Below are positions 25,486 through 40,089 of a stretch of 64,000 nucleotides of DNA, in pieces. Position 1 is the stretch's first letter; every line of letters starts with the position of its first letter. Location of the stretch: contig NZ_KB895380.1 in NCBI RefSeq assembly GCF_000374825.1, positions 248,001 through 312,000 on the forward strand, written 5' to 3'. A program made the translations under genes and the position numbers. Source of the stretch: Paenibacillus sanguinis 2301083 = DSM 16941 (lineage in GTDB: Bacteria > Bacillota > Bacilli > Paenibacillales > Paenibacillaceae). The notes beneath the pieces are model-generated. The model searched no databases. It saw nothing but the letters and a program-made list of their open reading frames with translations, and had not been told where the DNA came from.

Positions 25486-28284
25486 TTACTTTTTCTTCTT
25501 GCGGACGAAGGCTGCGGTGGCATTCCCGCCGCCCGCCTTGCTCTTGCCTTTGCCCTTGCCGCTCCGCTTGCGTCCCGGGGCGAACTCCCCGGCCACCTCC
25601 TCACGAGCGCCGCCGACCAGGCTCCCGCTTGCGGACGGCTTCTTCCGCCGCGAGCCGCGTTCCTCGCCGCTGCGATACCCACCCCCGCCATCGCGGGCCA
25701 CGGCCACCGTCCCGGAGGCATAACCTCCCTTGCCGGAGCCGAAGCCAAAGCTTGCTGCTGCGGGAGAATCCCCTACAGCCTCGCGGGCGCGTGCAATAGC
25801 GCCTTCCGGACCGGTAAGCGCAATGCCCCCGCTACCGCGTTTGCTGCGCTTACCGCTTCCCCGCGCTGGCTCGTGGCCCGGTTCAGCCAAGCCGCCGCCG
25901 GCAAAGCCACGGCTTAGCTCGGCCTCACGACGGCCTGCCTTGCCTTTGCTGCCGCTTTTTGCGCCGCCTTTGCTCTTGCCGCCTGTTTTGGCGGCCTTCC
26001 CGGCAGCCTTGCCTGCCGCCGCCGGCTTGCCTTTCCCGGCGCGCTCCTTGCCGCGCTTGCCGCCGCCCTTGCCCGGCTTGCCGTCCCGGCCGCCGCCGAA
26101 CCCCTCGCGGGCGGCAAAGCCGTCCCCGCGACGGCGCGGCTTCATATCGACCATCTCAAAGTCGATGGTGTGGTCGTCCATATTCACGCGGGCCACGCGA
26201 ATCTTCACCTCATCGCCGATCCGATAGATCTTCGACGTCCGCTCCCCGATCAACGCCATATGCTGCTCGTGGAAGTGATAATAATCATCCGTCATCGCAC
26301 TAAGCCGAATCAGCCCCTCGACGGTATTTTCCAGCTCGATGAACATCCCGAAGCTCGTCACACTGCTGATCATGCCCGGGAATTCCTCCCCGACCTTATC
26401 CAGCATATACTCCGCCTTTTTCAACTGCTCCGTATCCCGTTCCGCTTCCACCGCGATACGCTCCCGCTCCGACGATTGCTGAGCAATGTCCTGCATCCGG
26501 CTGGCCAAATACTCCTGCCGCGCTTCGCTTAGCGCGCCTCCGCCTTCGATCACCTCACGAATGACGCGGTGAATCACCAGATCGGGGTAACGGCGAATCG
26601 GAGAGGTGAAGTGGGAGTAGAATTCGGCAGCCAGTCCAAAGTGGCCCGTGCTCTCCGCATCATATTTGGCCTGCTTCATGGAACGCAACATCATCGTGCT
26701 GATGACCGTCTGCTCCTTCGTGCCCTGAATATTCTCCAGCAGTGTCTGCAATGCCCGTGGATGTACACGGTCACCCTTACTGCCCTTGACGGTATAGCCA
26801 AAGTTGGCCACAAACGCCATGAAGTTCATCAACTTCTCCTGATCCGGGTCCTCATGGATCCGGTAAATAAACGGAACCTTCAGCCAATGAAAATGCTCAG
26901 CCACCGTTTCGTTGGCTGCCAGCATGAACTCTTCAATAATCTGCTCGGCAATAGATCGTTCGCGTTTGATAATATCAACTGGCTTGCCATCCTCGTCAAC
27001 GATAACCTTCGATTCCTCGAAATCGAAATCAACCGCCCCACGCCGCATGCGGTTGGCTCGCAGCCGCATAGCCAGCTCTTGCATCAGCTTGAAGGTATCC
27101 ACCAGATCGGCATAACGCTCTGTGACCTCAGGGTCTTCCTCCTGCAATATTTTGCGAACATTGGTATAAGTCATGCGTTCTTTGGTCCGAATAACACTCG
27201 TATAAATGTCGTGGTTAACCACCTTCATCTGTTCGTTGAACTCCATCTCGCAGGACAGCGCAAATCGGTCCACCTTCGGATTCAGCGAACAAATCCCGTT
27301 GGACAAACGATGCGGAAGCATCGGAATAACCCGGTCCACCAGGTATACGCTGCATCCCCGTTGATAAGCTTCCTGATCCAGCGCTGAATTCTCCCGCACA
27401 TAGTATCCGACGTCAGCAATATGTACCCCGAGCCGGATATTGCCACTTGGCAGCCGTTCTACATGAACCGCATCATCCAGATCCTTGGCATCCTCACCAT
27501 CAATGGTGACAATCACCTTGTCCCGCAGATCACGACGACGCTGACGAATAATTTCTTCTTCGGCGATGGTCTCAGGTGTAGCCTGAGCCTCAGCCATGAC
27601 TTCATCGGGGAAAGTCTCCGGCAATTGATGCTTGCGAATAATCGATAAAATATCAACGCCCGGATCATCCTTATGCCCCAGAATTTCGATAACTTGTCCA
27701 ACGGCTGCAGACCGTCCCTCGGGATACTCCACAATCTTGACTACAACCTTCTCACCATCAACCGCACCGCCGAACCCTTCCAGCGGGACGAAAATATCCT
27801 TGTTGATCCTTTTATCATCGGCTATAACAAAACCATAGGTCTCATTATGCTGGAATACACCAACCACCTGTGTCACAGCGCGATTAACGATGCGAACAAC
27901 CTCACCCTCCAGCTTGCCTCCGCCCGCACTTTTCGAGCTGACGCGTACCAGCACGGTGTCTCCGTTCATCGCACTCTTCAAGTCATTGGCGTGAACATAC
28001 ACATCGGGATGTTCCTTATCCTCAGGAATAAGAAAAGCAAAACCCTTGGCATGTACTTGCAATCGTCCGCGCACCAAATCCATCCGTTCCGGCACACCAT
28101 ACCGATGCGTACGGGTTAAAATAATCTCACCCGCCTGCTCCAAACGATTCAGCATTTTCAGAAAGCTTTTAAATTCCCCGGCATCGTGGATACCGAAATG
28201 CTCCTCCAGCTCTTGATACGTCATTGGCTTGTAGGCAGTCTCCCGCATAAAGTCCAGCAAATCCGTGTCTGTAATTGAATTCAA
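25486..28284 (-). CDS. rnr: Ribonuclease R with long basic tail
   Basis: 932 residues. Layout: N-terminal HTH (1-65), two cold-shock/OB domains (about 70-235), RNB catalytic domain (about 255-590) with [13 protein letters not shown], the Asp cluster for Mg, and [12 protein letters not shown], then an S1 domain (about 630-720; [15 protein letters not shown]). From about 735 to the end the sequence is a Gly/Lys/Arg/Ala/Ser tail of almost 200 residues with units such as [21 protein letters not shown] and [13 protein letters not shown]. subtilis RNase R has a far shorter tail. The enzyme degrades structured RNA 3'-5' and works with tmRNA quality control. Start is TTG 28284 with GAGGTGAAATTA. The GC of the tail is far above the flanks. 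Confidence 0.95.
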   Translation of the reverse strand: MNSITDTDLLDFMRETAYKPMTYQELEEHFGIHDAGEFKSFLKMLNRLEQAGEIILTRTHRYGVPERMDLVRGRLQVHAKGFAFLIPEDKEHPDVYVHANDLKSAMNGDTVLVRVSSKSAGGGKLEGEVVRIVNRAVTQVVGVFQHNETYGFVIADDKRINKDIFVPLEGFGGAVDGEKVVVKIVEYPEGRSAAVGQVIEILGHKDDPGVDILSIIRKHQLPETFPDEVMAEAQATPETIAEEEIIRQRRRDLRDKVIVTIDGEDAKDLDDAVHVERLPSGNIRLGVHIADVGYYVRENSALDQEAYQRGCSVYLVDRVIPMLPHRLSNGICSLNPKVDRFALSCEMEFNEQMKVVNHDIYTSVIRTKERMTYTNVRKILQEEDPEVTERYADLVDTFKLMQELAMRLRANRMRRGAVDFDFEESKVIVDEDGKPVDIIKRERSIAEQIIEEFMLAANETVAEHFHWLKVPFIYRIHEDPDQEKLMNFMAFVANFGYTVKGSKGDRVHPRALQTLLENIQGTKEQTVISTMMLRSMKQAKYDAESTGHFGLAAEFYSHFTSPIRRYPDLVIHRVIREVIEGGGALSEARQEYLASRMQDIAQQSSERERIAVEAERDTEQLKKAEYMLDKVGEEFPGMISSVTSFGMFIELENTVEGLIRLSAMTDDYYHFHEQHMALIGERTSKIYRIGDEVKIRVARVNMDDHTIDFEMVDMKPRRRGDGFAAREGFGGGRDGKPGKGGGKRGKERAGKGKPAAAGKAAGKAAKTGGKSKGGAKSGSKGKAGRREAELSRGFAGGGLAEPGHEPARGSGKRSKRGSGGIALTGPEGAIARAREAVGDSPAAASFGFGSGKGGYASGTVAVARDGGGGYRSGEERGSRRKKPSASGSLVGGAREEVAGEFAPGRKRSGKGKGKSKAGGGNATAAFVRKKKK

Positions 28285-28561
28285 ATAATTTCACCTCAAG
28301 CCCGGCCCCTCATCGTTCACCGGTAATGTATTTAGTCAATTCGTTTCTATATTATTCCTCTAGTTGTATATACCCCTAGTATACACGAATTTAACGCGGT
28401 ACATCCGTGTTTGCCATGCCCCGACTCTGCACAAATTTACCACATTGCTCCAAAGCCTATGAACTAATCTAGGGGTTTGGAGGGTAACATCACTATGACG
28501 CACCACTGCAATTGTTCAGCATATTGGCTGCCAGTTCACCAAACTTGCAGCTGCATCAATC
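28285..28561. other. Intergenic region between secG and rnr
   Basis: The rnr and secG genes are on the same strand. A GTATAC...GTATAC-like inverted repeat lies near 28370-28390, within a possible promoter for rnr. No gene seen. Confidence 0.35.
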
Positions 28562-28599
28562 AAAAAAAGCCTGCCTTCCCCAAAGGAAAAGCAGGCTTT
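28562..28599 (-). terminator. Terminator after secG
   Basis: On the reverse strand AAAGCCTGC / GCAGGCTTT with a T run. Confidence 0.85.
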
Positions 28600-28612
28600 G
28601 CCTGAATTCGAT

Positions 28613-28846
28613 CTACTCCAATACAACAGCAACCACGATTGATAAAACGAAGAAGCCGACGGCCAAGCCGATCGTTACACGCTCCAGCACCAGTTCCAAA
28701 CCACGGGCTTTGGTCTTACCGAAGAGATGTTCAGCCCCCCCGGAGATGGCACCCGCCAGACCTGCGCTCTTCCCCTTCTGCAACAATACAGCAACGGTCA
28801 AGCCGATCGAGAAAATAACGAGCAATACCTTCAAGAAAATATCCAT
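28613..28846 (-). CDS. secG: Preprotein translocase subunit SecG
   Basis: 77 residues with two membrane helices (4-23 and 52-75) joined by a short polar loop [25 protein letters not shown], the SecG signature. It is the small third subunit of the SecYEG channel and moves with SecA. ATG 28846 follows TAGGAGGTGGATTGA. It is followed by rnr, as in B. subtilis (secG-yvaK-rnr-smpB), although here smpB is displaced. Confidence 0.95.
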   Translation of the reverse strand: MDIFLKVLLVIFSIGLTVAVLLQKGKSAGLAGAISGGAEHLFGKTKARGLELVLERVTIGLAVGFFVLSIVVAVVLE

Positions 28847-28926
28847 TCAATCCACCTCCTAAGGAAGAATCATTTCATCTATGCTTTATACTTCGAGTTT
28901 ATCATTCATTTAAAAACAGCATTATT

Positions 28927-28955
28927 ATTGTACCATGACACCCGTAAATTAACAA
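28927..28955 (-). promoter_or_regulatory. Promoter of secG
   Basis: TTGTTA, 17 bases, TACAAT on the reverse strand. The rest of 28956-29211 has only a GTGCCAA direct repeat near 29111 and 29134. Confidence 0.6.
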
Positions 28956-29211
28956 CTGTTCTCCATTAATATTGCATCAAAACTTCCCGCTTCAAGCCAA
29001 TACTCCTAATTACCTGTTCACTCCAGATCAGCCAGCAGTTTAATTACACTACAATTCATTCAGCGTCAACGAGGTTTCTCATTCCAAGGCCCAGTAATTC
29101 CCAACTTAAGTGCCAAAATTCTACATATTGTGCCAATTTGGCCCTTTTATTCATGGTAATATTTTCTTAACTCATATTTTATACACAAGTCAGTCATTGG
29201 AGGTTAATAAT

Positions 29212-31218
29212 ATGTCTAGCAAAAGTAAGCTTACAAGTAAGTCGATGTCCTTTCAGACCAAGCTACTGTTGATTGTTCTGGCGACATCTCTGATCCCTCT
29301 GCTAGCCGCCAGTATCTTCTTAATCAACTACTTCGGCGGTGTCACGAAGGAAGACAGCAACGAATTGGCCCAGACAACACTGCGTATGAACATCGATAAG
29401 ATCGATGAATGGGTATTGTCCAAATCCTCTGCGGTGGAACAGTTAATTGAGCAAAACCCGAAATTTCAATCCGGCAAAGCCGAGGATATATTTCCGCTGC
29501 TCAGTATATTGGAGCAAAGCGACAGCCAGTCGGAGGGTTACAGCCTCATCGACAAGAACGGGCAGCTGTTGAATATGCTTGGCATGACGTCCGATATATC
29601 AAAAAGCGACTATTTTCTTAAAGCTAAAGAGAGCCGCAAACCAGCCATCGGCGAGATGAATTATCTTAAGGCGCTTGATAAATATATAATACCGGCCATT
29701 GTGCCCGTCAATAACCAATCGGGCGAATTCATGGGCGGTGTTGCTTTTTCCATCACCCCGGATGTATTGACTGCGCAGAGCAACAAGATCAGCATAGCCG
29801 AAACCGGTTACGGCTATGTGATCTCCGATACCGGAGTCTACTACAGCTACCCGGATGCTGAACGGTTTGGCAAGAAGATGGAGGACTACGCCACCACTCC
29901 AGATCTGCAGAAGGCAGTAACCACCATTCTGGGCAACGAAAGCGGGTCCATGACATACCAAGACGAGACGGGTCAGGAAGTGATTGCCTACTACGGCACG
30001 ATCCCCAGTACGCATTGGAAAATGGTCATCACAGTACCGACCAGCGAAATTTTTGCAAAAGTCACTAAAGCTCGAAACTTGTCTATCGTACTCGTCATAG
30101 CCACCATGCTGATTGTTTCAGCTGTTGCTGTACTGCTGGCCAGACTGGTCGTCAAGCCCATCAAGGCCATTTCCCAAGTCATGACCAAGGTGGCTGCCGG
30201 CCACCTCAGTGAACGAGTCTCGGTGAAATCGCGGGATGAAATTGGGCAAATGAGTGAAAATATCAATTTGATGATCGACTCGTTATCCGGGATGGTTCGG
30301 CAAATTAATCATACCATCAGTCAAGTTGATGTCGCTTCCCATGAGCTGCTGAACAATACGCAGAAATCTTCCCACGCAACTGCGGAGATCACCTCGGCAA
30401 TTCAAGAAGTCGCCAGCGGCACCCAAACTCAGCTTCAAGGTGCACAGCAATCCGCACAAGCTACCGAAGAGATGGCGGTTGGGGTACAACGGATTGCCGA
30501 AGCTTCCGGCAGTGTATCGGAACGGGCAGAAGCTGTGTCTGGAGAAGTGGAGCACGGTTACCTGGAGGTCCAATCGGCGATTGAACAAATGGGACAAATC
30601 CAGTCTACCGCCAACCAGGCAGCGGCCGACATTGAGAAATTGGCGGCTCACTCCAATCAAATCGGCGATATCGTCCATGTGATATCCGATATTTCCAATC
30701 AGACAGCGCTATTGTCCCTCAACGCCTCGATTGAGGCTGCACGTGCAGGCGAACAAGGACGAGGATTTGCCGTTGTGGCTGGAGAAGTGAAGAAGCTGGC
30801 GGAGCAGACCAACGAGTCCATCTCCCATATCGTTGAATTGATTCAGTTCATTCAGGGCTCCACCGCTCAGGCTGCGGATTCAATCAAGAACAGCATTGGT
30901 GAAATCGATACCGGGATTGAACGTATGGAGAAGGTAGGTACTTCCTTCAGTCAAATCCGTGGTTCCATACACCATGTCTCTTCCGAGATTCAAGACGTCT
31001 CGGCAACAACACAAGAGATATCCGCCGGTACTGAGGAGATTGCTGCTTCGGTGGGAGACATGCTGACGATTGCCCAGGATTCCGCACAAAGCGCCCAATC
31101 CGTGGCTGCTTCCTCCACAGAGCAGTCAGCCATTATAACAAGCATTGAAGCATCTGCGCAATCCTTGCATCATTTAATGAATGAGCTGAAGGAACAAATC
31201 AAAGTTTTTAAAGCTTAA
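29212..31218 (+). CDS. Methyl-accepting chemotaxis protein with dCache sensor
   Basis: 668 residues from ATG 29212, preceded by GGAGGTTAATAAT. A basic N-terminus, membrane helix 1 (about 17-40), a dCache-type extracellular domain (about 45-290; contains [16 protein letters not shown] and [19 protein letters not shown]), membrane helix 2 (about 295-318), HAMP (about 320-375) and the long signalling coiled coil with tip [24 protein letters not shown]. Gln/Glu pairs flanking the coiled coil are possible methylation sites. Ligand is not predictable. Monocistronic, with its own terminator. Confidence 0.95.
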   Translation: MSSKSKLTSKSMSFQTKLLLIVLATSLIPLLAASIFLINYFGGVTKEDSNELAQTTLRMNIDKIDEWVLSKSSAVEQLIEQNPKFQSGKAEDIFPLLSILEQSDSQSEGYSLIDKNGQLLNMLGMTSDISKSDYFLKAKESRKPAIGEMNYLKALDKYIIPAIVPVNNQSGEFMGGVAFSITPDVLTAQSNKISIAETGYGYVISDTGVYYSYPDAERFGKKMEDYATTPDLQKAVTTILGNESGSMTYQDETGQEVIAYYGTIPSTHWKMVITVPTSEIFAKVTKARNLSIVLVIATMLIVSAVAVLLARLVVKPIKAISQVMTKVAAGHLSERVSVKSRDEIGQMSENINLMIDSLSGMVRQINHTISQVDVASHELLNNTQKSSHATAEITSAIQEVASGTQTQLQGAQQSAQATEEMAVGVQRIAEASGSVSERAEAVSGEVEHGYLEVQSAIEQMGQIQSTANQAAADIEKLAAHSNQIGDIVHVISDISNQTALLSLNASIEAARAGEQGRGFAVVAGEVKKLAEQTNESISHIVELIQFIQGSTAQAADSIKNSIGEIDTGIERMEKVGTSFSQIRGSIHHVSSEIQDVSATTQEISAGTEEIAASVGDMLTIAQDSAQSAQSVAASSTEQSAIITSIEASAQSLHHLMNELKEQIKVFKA

Positions 31219-31273
31219 AATCTTTAGAAAACAGAAACAACATACTATGACCTGTGAAAATATGACTGAAACA

Positions 31274-31309
31274 AAAATAAACCCCTGCGGTCCGCAGGGG
31301 TTTATTTTA
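31274..31309. terminator. Bidirectional terminator between chemoreceptor gene and eno
   Basis: AAAATAAACCCCTGC and GCAGGGGTTTATTTT are perfect complements. Confidence 0.92.
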
Positions 31310-31344
31310 TGTTTCATACTGTAGATGGGTTGATTCTTGAAATC

Positions 31345-32711
<1,367 letters not shown>

Positions 32712-32741
32712 CCCTTATTTTTGGTTTGGGATTATGCTTTA

Positions 32742-34289
32742 CTAAGCCTTGCGGCTGGCAATCATGGAAGTACCGGTCATTTCAGCGGGTTGCGGCAGAC
32801 CCATCAGGTCAAGCAGCGTCGGAGCTACGTCGGCCAGAATCCCCTTCTCGCGCAGCACAACATTTTCGTCAGTAACGATGAATGGAACCGGGTTCGTGGT
32901 ATGTGCCGTAAATGGACGGCCTTGCTCATCCGTTTCCATGTCAGCATTACCATGGTCGGCAATAATGACAGCTACGCCGCCCTTAGCTTTAATAGCATCA
33001 ACAACCTTGCCTACACATTCGTCGGTAACTTCAACCGCCTTGATCGTTGGCTCCATCATTCCGGAATGGCCTACCATGTCAGGGTTGGCAAAGTTCAGGA
33101 TAATCGCATCATGCTTATCCGCTTCAATCTCCTTCACGCAAGCCGCAGCTACTTCGTAAGCACTCATTTCAGGTTGCAGGTCATAGGTAGCTACCTTCGG
33201 AGAATTGATTAATAGGCGAGTTTCGCCCGGAAGCTCAACGTCGCGTCCACCGCTGAAGAAGAATGTTACGTGCGGGTATTTTTCCGTCTCCGCAATACGC
33301 AGTTGCTTCTTGCCTTGTTGAACCAGCACTTCGCCAAATGTGTTGTCCAAATTTTTCGGCTTATAGGCTACATAACCTTCCACCGTTTCTGCGAACAACG
33401 TCAAGCATACGAAATGCAAATCGGTTGGGAACTTCGGACCACGATCGAAGCCTTGGAAGTCTTTGTTCGTGAACACGTTGGACAATTGAATCGCACGGTC
33501 CGGACGGAAGTTCAGGAACACCACAGAATCTCCCGATTCTACCAAGGCGATCGGTTGATCATGTCCGTCAACAATGACAGTCGGCATGACGAACTCGTCA
33601 AATACCGATTTCTCATAGGATTCAGTGACTGCCGTAATCGGATCGGTATATTTAGGACCTTCGCCATAAACCATCGCACGGTACGATTTCTCTACGCGAT
33701 CCCACCGTTTGTCACGGTCCATCGCATAGTAACGGCCTTGCACCGTAGCGATTTGGCCTACGCCAACCTCGTTGATCTTTGCAACCAGTCGTTCCAGGAA
33801 GCCCTTCGCGCTATCTGGAGCCACATCGCGACCGTCCAGGAAAGCATGGATGTAAACTTCATGCATTTCTTCCTTCTTGGCCAGGTCCAACATAGCAAAC
33901 AAATGGTCGATATGGCTATGAACGCCACCGTCGGACAGCAAGCCGTACAGATGCAGCTTCTTGCCCTTCGTTTTCGCACTGCGAACCGCTGCTACCAGCG
34001 TTTCGTTATTGAAGAATTCGCCTTCGCGAATCGACTTGGAAATCCGGGTCAGGTCCTGGTACACAATCCGGCCGGCACCGATGTTCAAGTGTCCAACCTC
34101 GGAGTTGCCCATTTGACCTTCCGGCAAGCCAACCGCTTCACCGCTGGCTGTTAGTGTTGTGTTTGGATATTGCTTCAAGTAACGATCATAGTTCGGCTTG
34201 TTCGCTTGGGCTACTGCATTGCCCTCTACTTGCTCGCGAAGTCCAAAGCCGTCCATGATGATCAATGCTACCGGTTTGGGTGCTGTCAT
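32742..34289 (-). CDS. gpmI: Phosphoglycerate mutase, cofactor-independent
   Basis: 515 residues, matching the Mn-dependent enzyme: [17 protein letters not shown], the phosphoserine loop [15 protein letters not shown], and the metal-binding GHSGMMEPT and IADHGNADM. It interconverts 3- and 2-phosphoglycerate. The ATG follows the tpiA stop directly (TAAATG) with GAGGGGG upstream in the end of tpiA. Standard position in the glycolytic operon. Confidence 0.98.
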   Translation of the reverse strand: MTAPKPVALIIMDGFGLREQVEGNAVAQANKPNYDRYLKQYPNTTLTASGEAVGLPEGQMGNSEVGHLNIGAGRIVYQDLTRISKSIREGEFFNNETLVAAVRSAKTKGKKLHLYGLLSDGGVHSHIDHLFAMLDLAKKEEMHEVYIHAFLDGRDVAPDSAKGFLERLVAKINEVGVGQIATVQGRYYAMDRDKRWDRVEKSYRAMVYGEGPKYTDPITAVTESYEKSVFDEFVMPTVIVDGHDQPIALVESGDSVVFLNFRPDRAIQLSNVFTNKDFQGFDRGPKFPTDLHFVCLTLFAETVEGYVAYKPKNLDNTFGEVLVQQGKKQLRIAETEKYPHVTFFFSGGRDVELPGETRLLINSPKVATYDLQPEMSAYEVAAACVKEIEADKHDAIILNFANPDMVGHSGMMEPTIKAVEVTDECVGKVVDAIKAKGGVAVIIADHGNADMETDEQGRPFTAHTTNPVPFIVTDENVVLREKGILADVAPTLLDLMGLPQPAEMTGTSMIASRKA

Positions 34290-36282
<1,993 letters not shown>

Positions 36283-36441
36283 ATCCACGTTCCTCCTAAG
36301 GGTATGCGCGGCGGTTTCCAGAACTTGCGGAAAAATGCGCATATACGGCTTGGTTCTAGATTTCTCTCCTAAGCGTCTTGCGAAAAGCTATCTCTATTTA
36401 TAAAAACGGGGTGTGTGTGAATGCCGTGTTTCTTGCATGAA

Positions 36442-36480
36442 CCAAAGAGGAGTCCTTCTAGGCAGGTCACTCCTCTTTGG
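36442..36480 (-). terminator. Intercistronic hairpin between gapA and pgk
   Basis: CCAAAGAGGAGT and ACTCCTCTTTGG are 12-bp perfect arms, with no T run on the downstream side. It could protect the gapA 3' end or reduce read-through, in line with the much higher need for GapA. Confidence 0.55.
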
Positions 36481-36535
36481 ATTGTTTATATTAGAGAAGG
36501 TTCACAAATCCGGCTTCTCATTTAACGTTGCTATA

Positions 36536-37546
36536 TTACTTAACTTTTTTTGCGAAGTATTCCAGGGAACGAACCAATTGAGCAGTGTAGGACATTTCGT
36601 TGTCGTACCATGCTACCGTCTTAACGAGTTGTTTGTCGCCAACGGTCATTACTTTCGTTTGAGTCGCATCGAACAGGGAACCGTAAGTGATGCCTACGAT
36701 GTCGGAGGATACGATTTCGTCTTCCGTGTAACCGAAAGTTTCTGGATCGGAAGCGGCTTTCATTGCTGCGTTTACTTCTTCAACTGTAACTTGTTTTTCC
36801 AAAACAGTCACAAGCTCAGTCAAGGAACCTGTTGGTACAGGCACACGTTGAGCAGCACCGTCGAGTTTACCCTTCAGCTCAGGGATAACCAGGCCGATAG
36901 CTTTAGCTGCGCCAGTTGTGTTAGGGATGATGTTTGCTGCTGCTGCACGAGCACGACGGAAATCGCCTTTGGCATGTGGAGCATCCAGCGTGTTTTGGTC
37001 GCCAGTGTAAGCGTGAATTGTAGTCATCAAGCCTTCAACGATGCCGAAGCTGTCGTTCAGCGTTTTGGCCATAGGAGCCAGGCAGTTCGTTGTGCAAGAT
37101 GCGCCGGAGATAACCGTTTCGGAACCATCAAGGATTTCATGGTTAACGTTGTAAACAACGGTCTTCATGTCGCCAGTAGCTGGAGCGGAGATAACGACTT
37201 TCTTCGCGCCACCTTTCAAGTGAAGCTCAGCTTTTTCTTTCGTTGTGAAGAAGCCTGTGCATTCCAACACGATGTCAACGCCGAGATCGCCCCAAGGCAA
37301 TTCTTCAGGGTTGCGGTTAGCCAGAACTTTAACTTCTTTACCGTTAACTTTGAAGAAGCCGTCATGTACTTCAACTTCACCGTCAAAGCGGCCTTGAGTC
37401 GTATCATATTTCAACAAATGAGCCAACATCTTTGCATCTGTCAGGTCATTGATCGCTACTACTTCAATACCTTCCACGTTTTGAATGCGGCGGAAAGCCA
37501 AACGTCCAATACGTCCAAACCCGTTAATCCCTACTTTTACACTCAT
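36536..37546 (-). CDS. gapA: Glyceraldehyde-3-phosphate dehydrogenase (glycolytic)
   Basis: 336 residues: [21 protein letters not shown] fold, active site [12 protein letters not shown], and [11 protein letters not shown]. The adjacent cggR shows that this is the glycolytic GapA rather than the gluconeogenic GapB. ATG 37546 follows GGGAGGAACTATTCA. Confidence 0.98.
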   Translation of the reverse strand: MSVKVGINGFGRIGRLAFRRIQNVEGIEVVAINDLTDAKMLAHLLKYDTTQGRFDGEVEVHDGFFKVNGKEVKVLANRNPEELPWGDLGVDIVLECTGFFTTKEKAELHLKGGAKKVVISAPATGDMKTVVYNVNHEILDGSETVISGASCTTNCLAPMAKTLNDSFGIVEGLMTTIHAYTGDQNTLDAPHAKGDFRRARAAAANIIPNTTGAAKAIGLVIPELKGKLDGAAQRVPVPTGSLTELVTVLEKQVTVEEVNAAMKAASDPETFGYTEDEIVSSDIVGITYGSLFDATQTKVMTVGDKQLVKTVAWYDNEMSYTAQLVRSLEYFAKKVK

Positions 37547-37651
37547 TGAATAGTTCCTCCCAGTGTTCGTTTTTTTTATTATTCAAGACAGGCCGAAAAG
37601 CCCGCCATGAGTAAACGGTAGTTAATTTAAAGCTTCCTCTTGAACGGAAAA

Positions 37652-38683
37652 TTATTTTAGTCTGCTGACAATTTCCTCTGCAGCCGCCTCATCGGTCACC
37701 AGAATATCCTCATGTCCAAAGCGCAGCACTGCATGAATTGCTCTTGCCTTCTTTTTGCCGCCGGCAATACCGATTACCGTCTCCGTCTTCCGAATATCCT
37801 CCAGACGAAGGCCGAGGGTCAGCATCTTATGCACCACGACACCATCTTGATTAAAATAGTAGCCAAACGATTCAGCCAAAGCACCCTCATTACGAATTTC
37901 TTCAACCACGGCCTGCTCCAGCTTGCGCCTTCGAGCCATCTCCATGGCGTCACCGATGCCGTGCACCACAATTCGCGCCTGGCGAATCATGTTGACAATG
38001 TCCTGAATGTTCGGATCATGCACCAGCGATTCATAGGCTTCCTTGCCCAGCAAATCGGGGACATGCAGCAGACGGTAGCCTGCTCCCACCCGCTTCGCCA
38101 TACCGGAAGCAATGGTATTCGCCTGAATTTCCAGGCTTTCGCCAAGTCCACCGCGAGCCGGCACGAACCAGCTCTGCTTCATGGTCACACCTTGGGACGG
38201 ATTCAGTTGATCCGCAACCTCGGCCAGCGTAGTACCGCCAGTGACCGCCACCACATCATTTCCGCACATCGCTCCAAGCAATGCCTTGGCGCCTGCTCGG
38301 CCCAGCTCCCGCTTGACCAGCGGCGAAGTTTCGCAGTCTCCGGGTACGATCACGACCTTGCGCAGACCATAATGCTGACGAATCTTCTCTTCCAAATTGG
38401 AAAGGCCAAACAGCTCATTCACAATCGGCTCGAGGTCCTCCAGCAGTTTCCGACCTGCGTCGCTGATTCTCATGCCAATATTCTCGATCTCAATCAGGCC
38501 TTGAGCCTTAAGGAGATCCGTTTCGGCACGCAACACACGCTCGGTCATGTCCAGTGAAGTTGCCAGCGTTCTACGGCCAATGACGTCGGATAACATGATC
38601 TGGTGAAGTATGGTGTACCTTTTCTTGAGAATGTCCATGAGATCAGGAAGAAGCTGCTTTTGAATATCTAATACATTTCGCAT
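37652..38683 (-). CDS. cggR: Central glycolytic genes regulator CggR
   Basis: 343 residues from ATG 38683 (GCAGGAGTGGAAAGC before). The N-terminal winged helix covers residues 1-85 (QLLPDLMDILKKRYTILHQIM, GRRTLATSLDMTERVLRAETDLLK) and the SorC-type sugar-phosphate domain the rest (GMCGNDVVAVTGGTTLAEVA, VHGIGDAMEMARRR, VIGIAGGKKKARAIHAVL). It represses the gapA operon and is relieved by fructose-1,6-bisphosphate. A two-site operator lies just upstream. Confidence 0.97.
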   Translation of the reverse strand: MRNVLDIQKQLLPDLMDILKKRYTILHQIMLSDVIGRRTLATSLDMTERVLRAETDLLKAQGLIEIENIGMRISDAGRKLLEDLEPIVNELFGLSNLEEKIRQHYGLRKVVIVPGDCETSPLVKRELGRAGAKALLGAMCGNDVVAVTGGTTLAEVADQLNPSQGVTMKQSWFVPARGGLGESLEIQANTIASGMAKRVGAGYRLLHVPDLLGKEAYESLVHDPNIQDIVNMIRQARIVVHGIGDAMEMARRRKLEQAVVEEIRNEGALAESFGYYFNQDGVVVHKMLTLGLRLEDIRKTETVIGIAGGKKKARAIHAVLRFGHEDILVTDEAAAEEIVSRLK

Positions 38684-38726
38684 GCTTTCCACTCCTGCAA
38701 GCTTCGTCTTCTCTCTCCATCTCCTG

Positions 38727-38761
38727 GTCTTAAAATGTCCCGGGTTAACTTTTTAAGTCCC
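38727..38761 (-). promoter_or_regulatory. CggR operator
   Basis: On the reverse strand: GGGAC-N6-AGTT-N4-CGGGAC-N6-AGAC. This is the tandem layout CGGGAC-N6-TGTC-N4-CGGGAC-N6-TGTC known from B. subtilis, with changes in the 3' halves. It lies downstream of the promoter, where bound CggR blocks elongation. Confidence 0.75.
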
Positions 38762-38767
38762 ACCAAT

Positions 38768-38796
38768 ATTCTAACCAATTTTTAGCTCTGTTGCAA
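38768..38796 (-). promoter_or_regulatory. Promoter of the cggR operon
   Basis: TTGCAA, 17 bases, TAGAAT on the reverse strand, immediately before the CggR operator. Confidence 0.7.
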
Positions 38797-39002
38797 GCAT
38801 GACTGTCCGTATAATTGGCATAATTCAAGGCTCTTATACCTTCCTATTTGAAGAAGCACCGAAACGGCGCTGTTTTGAACGGATTTTGTCGAAGGCAAAT
38901 CCATAAAATTCCTGCAGTGGTAGGGACGGGCGGGATCTAATACGAGCTTTTGCTTGCAATTCTCTTCTACATAACATATAATCATTTTTGTTCGCTAAAT
39001 TT

Positions 39003-39077
39003 GCGCCCGTGGTCCAATGGATATGACGTAGGCCTCCGGAGCCTGAGATCGAGGTTCGATTCCTCGCGGGCGCGCCA
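39003..39077 (+). tRNA. tRNA-Arg (anticodon CCG)
   Basis: Acceptor GCGCCCG pairs with CGGGCGC; anticodon loop CTCCGGA gives CCG, which reads CGG. T arm CGAGG-TTCGATT-CCTCG. Discriminator G and the CCA are encoded. Confidence 0.95.
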
Positions 39078-39157
39078 TTTAAATTTTAACACAGCACAAT
39101 GATGATTAACCAAAACAAGCCTCGGAGACCCCGCAGTGCTTTTTTTATTTCTTTGAG

Positions 39158-39174
39158 TTTGACTTTCTTTGACT
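39158..39174 (+). promoter_or_regulatory. CtsR operator upstream of clpP
   Basis: TTTGACT-TTC-TTTGACT, the inverse of AGTCAAA-GAA-AGTCAAA, which matches the CtsR heptad repeat. It overlaps the -35 of the clpP promoter. Confidence 0.85.
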
Positions 39175-39198
39175 TTCTCAAGCAAATTAGTGTATGAT
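39169..39198 (+). promoter_or_regulatory. Promoter of clpP
   Basis: TTGACT, 18 bases, TATGAT; the -35 lies within the CtsR site. Confidence 0.7.
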
Positions 39199-39370
39199 GA
39201 GGTTAATCTTTTTCGTTTCCGTCTATTCTGATATAGATGGATGGCGAGATTTGAATTATACATCCCACAAGAGAGGTTACCTGTGGCCCCCGCTGGACCT
39301 TCCCGAAGCGGAAGCGTTCCTCCGGACCAAGCCCCTAAGTAACCGCTCCAAATTCAAGGAGGTTTTATTG

Positions 39371-39970
39371 GTGAGTTATATTCCTATGGTCGTTGAACAA
39401 AGCAACCGCGGGGAGCGCGCATATGACATTTATTCCAGACTGCTCAAGGATCGGATCATCTTTCTGGGCTCCCAAGTGAATGATGTCGTCGCCAACTCCA
39501 TCATCGCACAGATGTTGTTTCTGGATGCGGAAGACCCCACGAAGGACATCTCTCTTTACATTAATAGCCCGGGCGGTTCCATTACAGCGGGCATGGCTAT
39601 TTATGATACAATGCAATTTATCAAGTCCGATGTATCCACGATTTGTGTAGGCATGGCCGCTTCGATGGGCGCCTTCCTGCTGAATGCCGGTGCTCCAGGC
39701 AAACGTTATGCCTTGCCAAACAGCGAGATTATGATCCATCAACCCCTTGGTGGAGCAGAAGGTCAAGCTACAGATATTGAAATTCGTGCCCGTCGCATTC
39801 TCAAAATGCGCGACAAGCTGAACCAAATTCTGGCAGAACGGACCGGCCAACCGCTGGAACGAATTGAGAAGGATACCGACCGCGACTACTTTATGAGTGC
39901 GGCTGAAGCGAAGGAATATGGCCTGGTTGACAAGGTCATCGAGAAAATAACTCCTGCGGCGAACGCTTAA
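39371..39970 (+). CDS. clpP: ATP-dependent Clp protease proteolytic subunit
   Basis: 199 residues from GTG 39371, nine bases after AAGGAGG (TTG 39368 is an alternative). [28 protein letters not shown] is the usual N-terminus. The catalytic triad is visible: Ser in GMAASMGAF, His in MIHQPLGG, Asp in DTDRDYFM. ClpP degrades misfolded and tmRNA-tagged proteins with ClpC or ClpX. The leader carries a CtsR operator, so it is a heat-shock gene. The open frame continues far upstream but without a start signal. Confidence 0.98.
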   Translation: MSYIPMVVEQSNRGERAYDIYSRLLKDRIIFLGSQVNDVVANSIIAQMLFLDAEDPTKDISLYINSPGGSITAGMAIYDTMQFIKSDVSTICVGMAASMGAFLLNAGAPGKRYALPNSEIMIHQPLGGAEGQATDIEIRARRILKMRDKLNQILAERTGQPLERIEKDTDRDYFMSAAEAKEYGLVDKVIEKITPAANA

Positions 39971-39983
39971 TTCACGCTGCTAT

Positions 39984-40025
39984 AAGGCTGCCCGAACAGA
40001 AAGACTGTTCTCGGGGCAGCCTTTT
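39984..40025 (+). terminator. Terminator after clpP
   Basis: AAGGCTGCCCGAACAG and CTGTTCTCGGGGCAGCCTT, with T-rich sequence after. Confidence 0.88.
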
Positions 40026-40089
40026 CTTGCTAAAATGAACTAATAGATAAAGAGACAGATGCCAAACACAAAGGAGCAAACCGAAACAT

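Noticed and set aside
25452-26303. Several long open frames opposite the rnr tail, some Pro/Arg-rich
   Set aside because: They mirror the GC-rich low-complexity tail of RNase R and have no ribosome binding sites or recognisable domains.
33270-34154. Long open frames on the + strand opposite gpmI, pgk, gapA and cggR
   Set aside because: They lie opposite highly conserved glycolytic genes, have Cys/His-rich unnatural composition and no start signals; they are shadows caused by codon bias.
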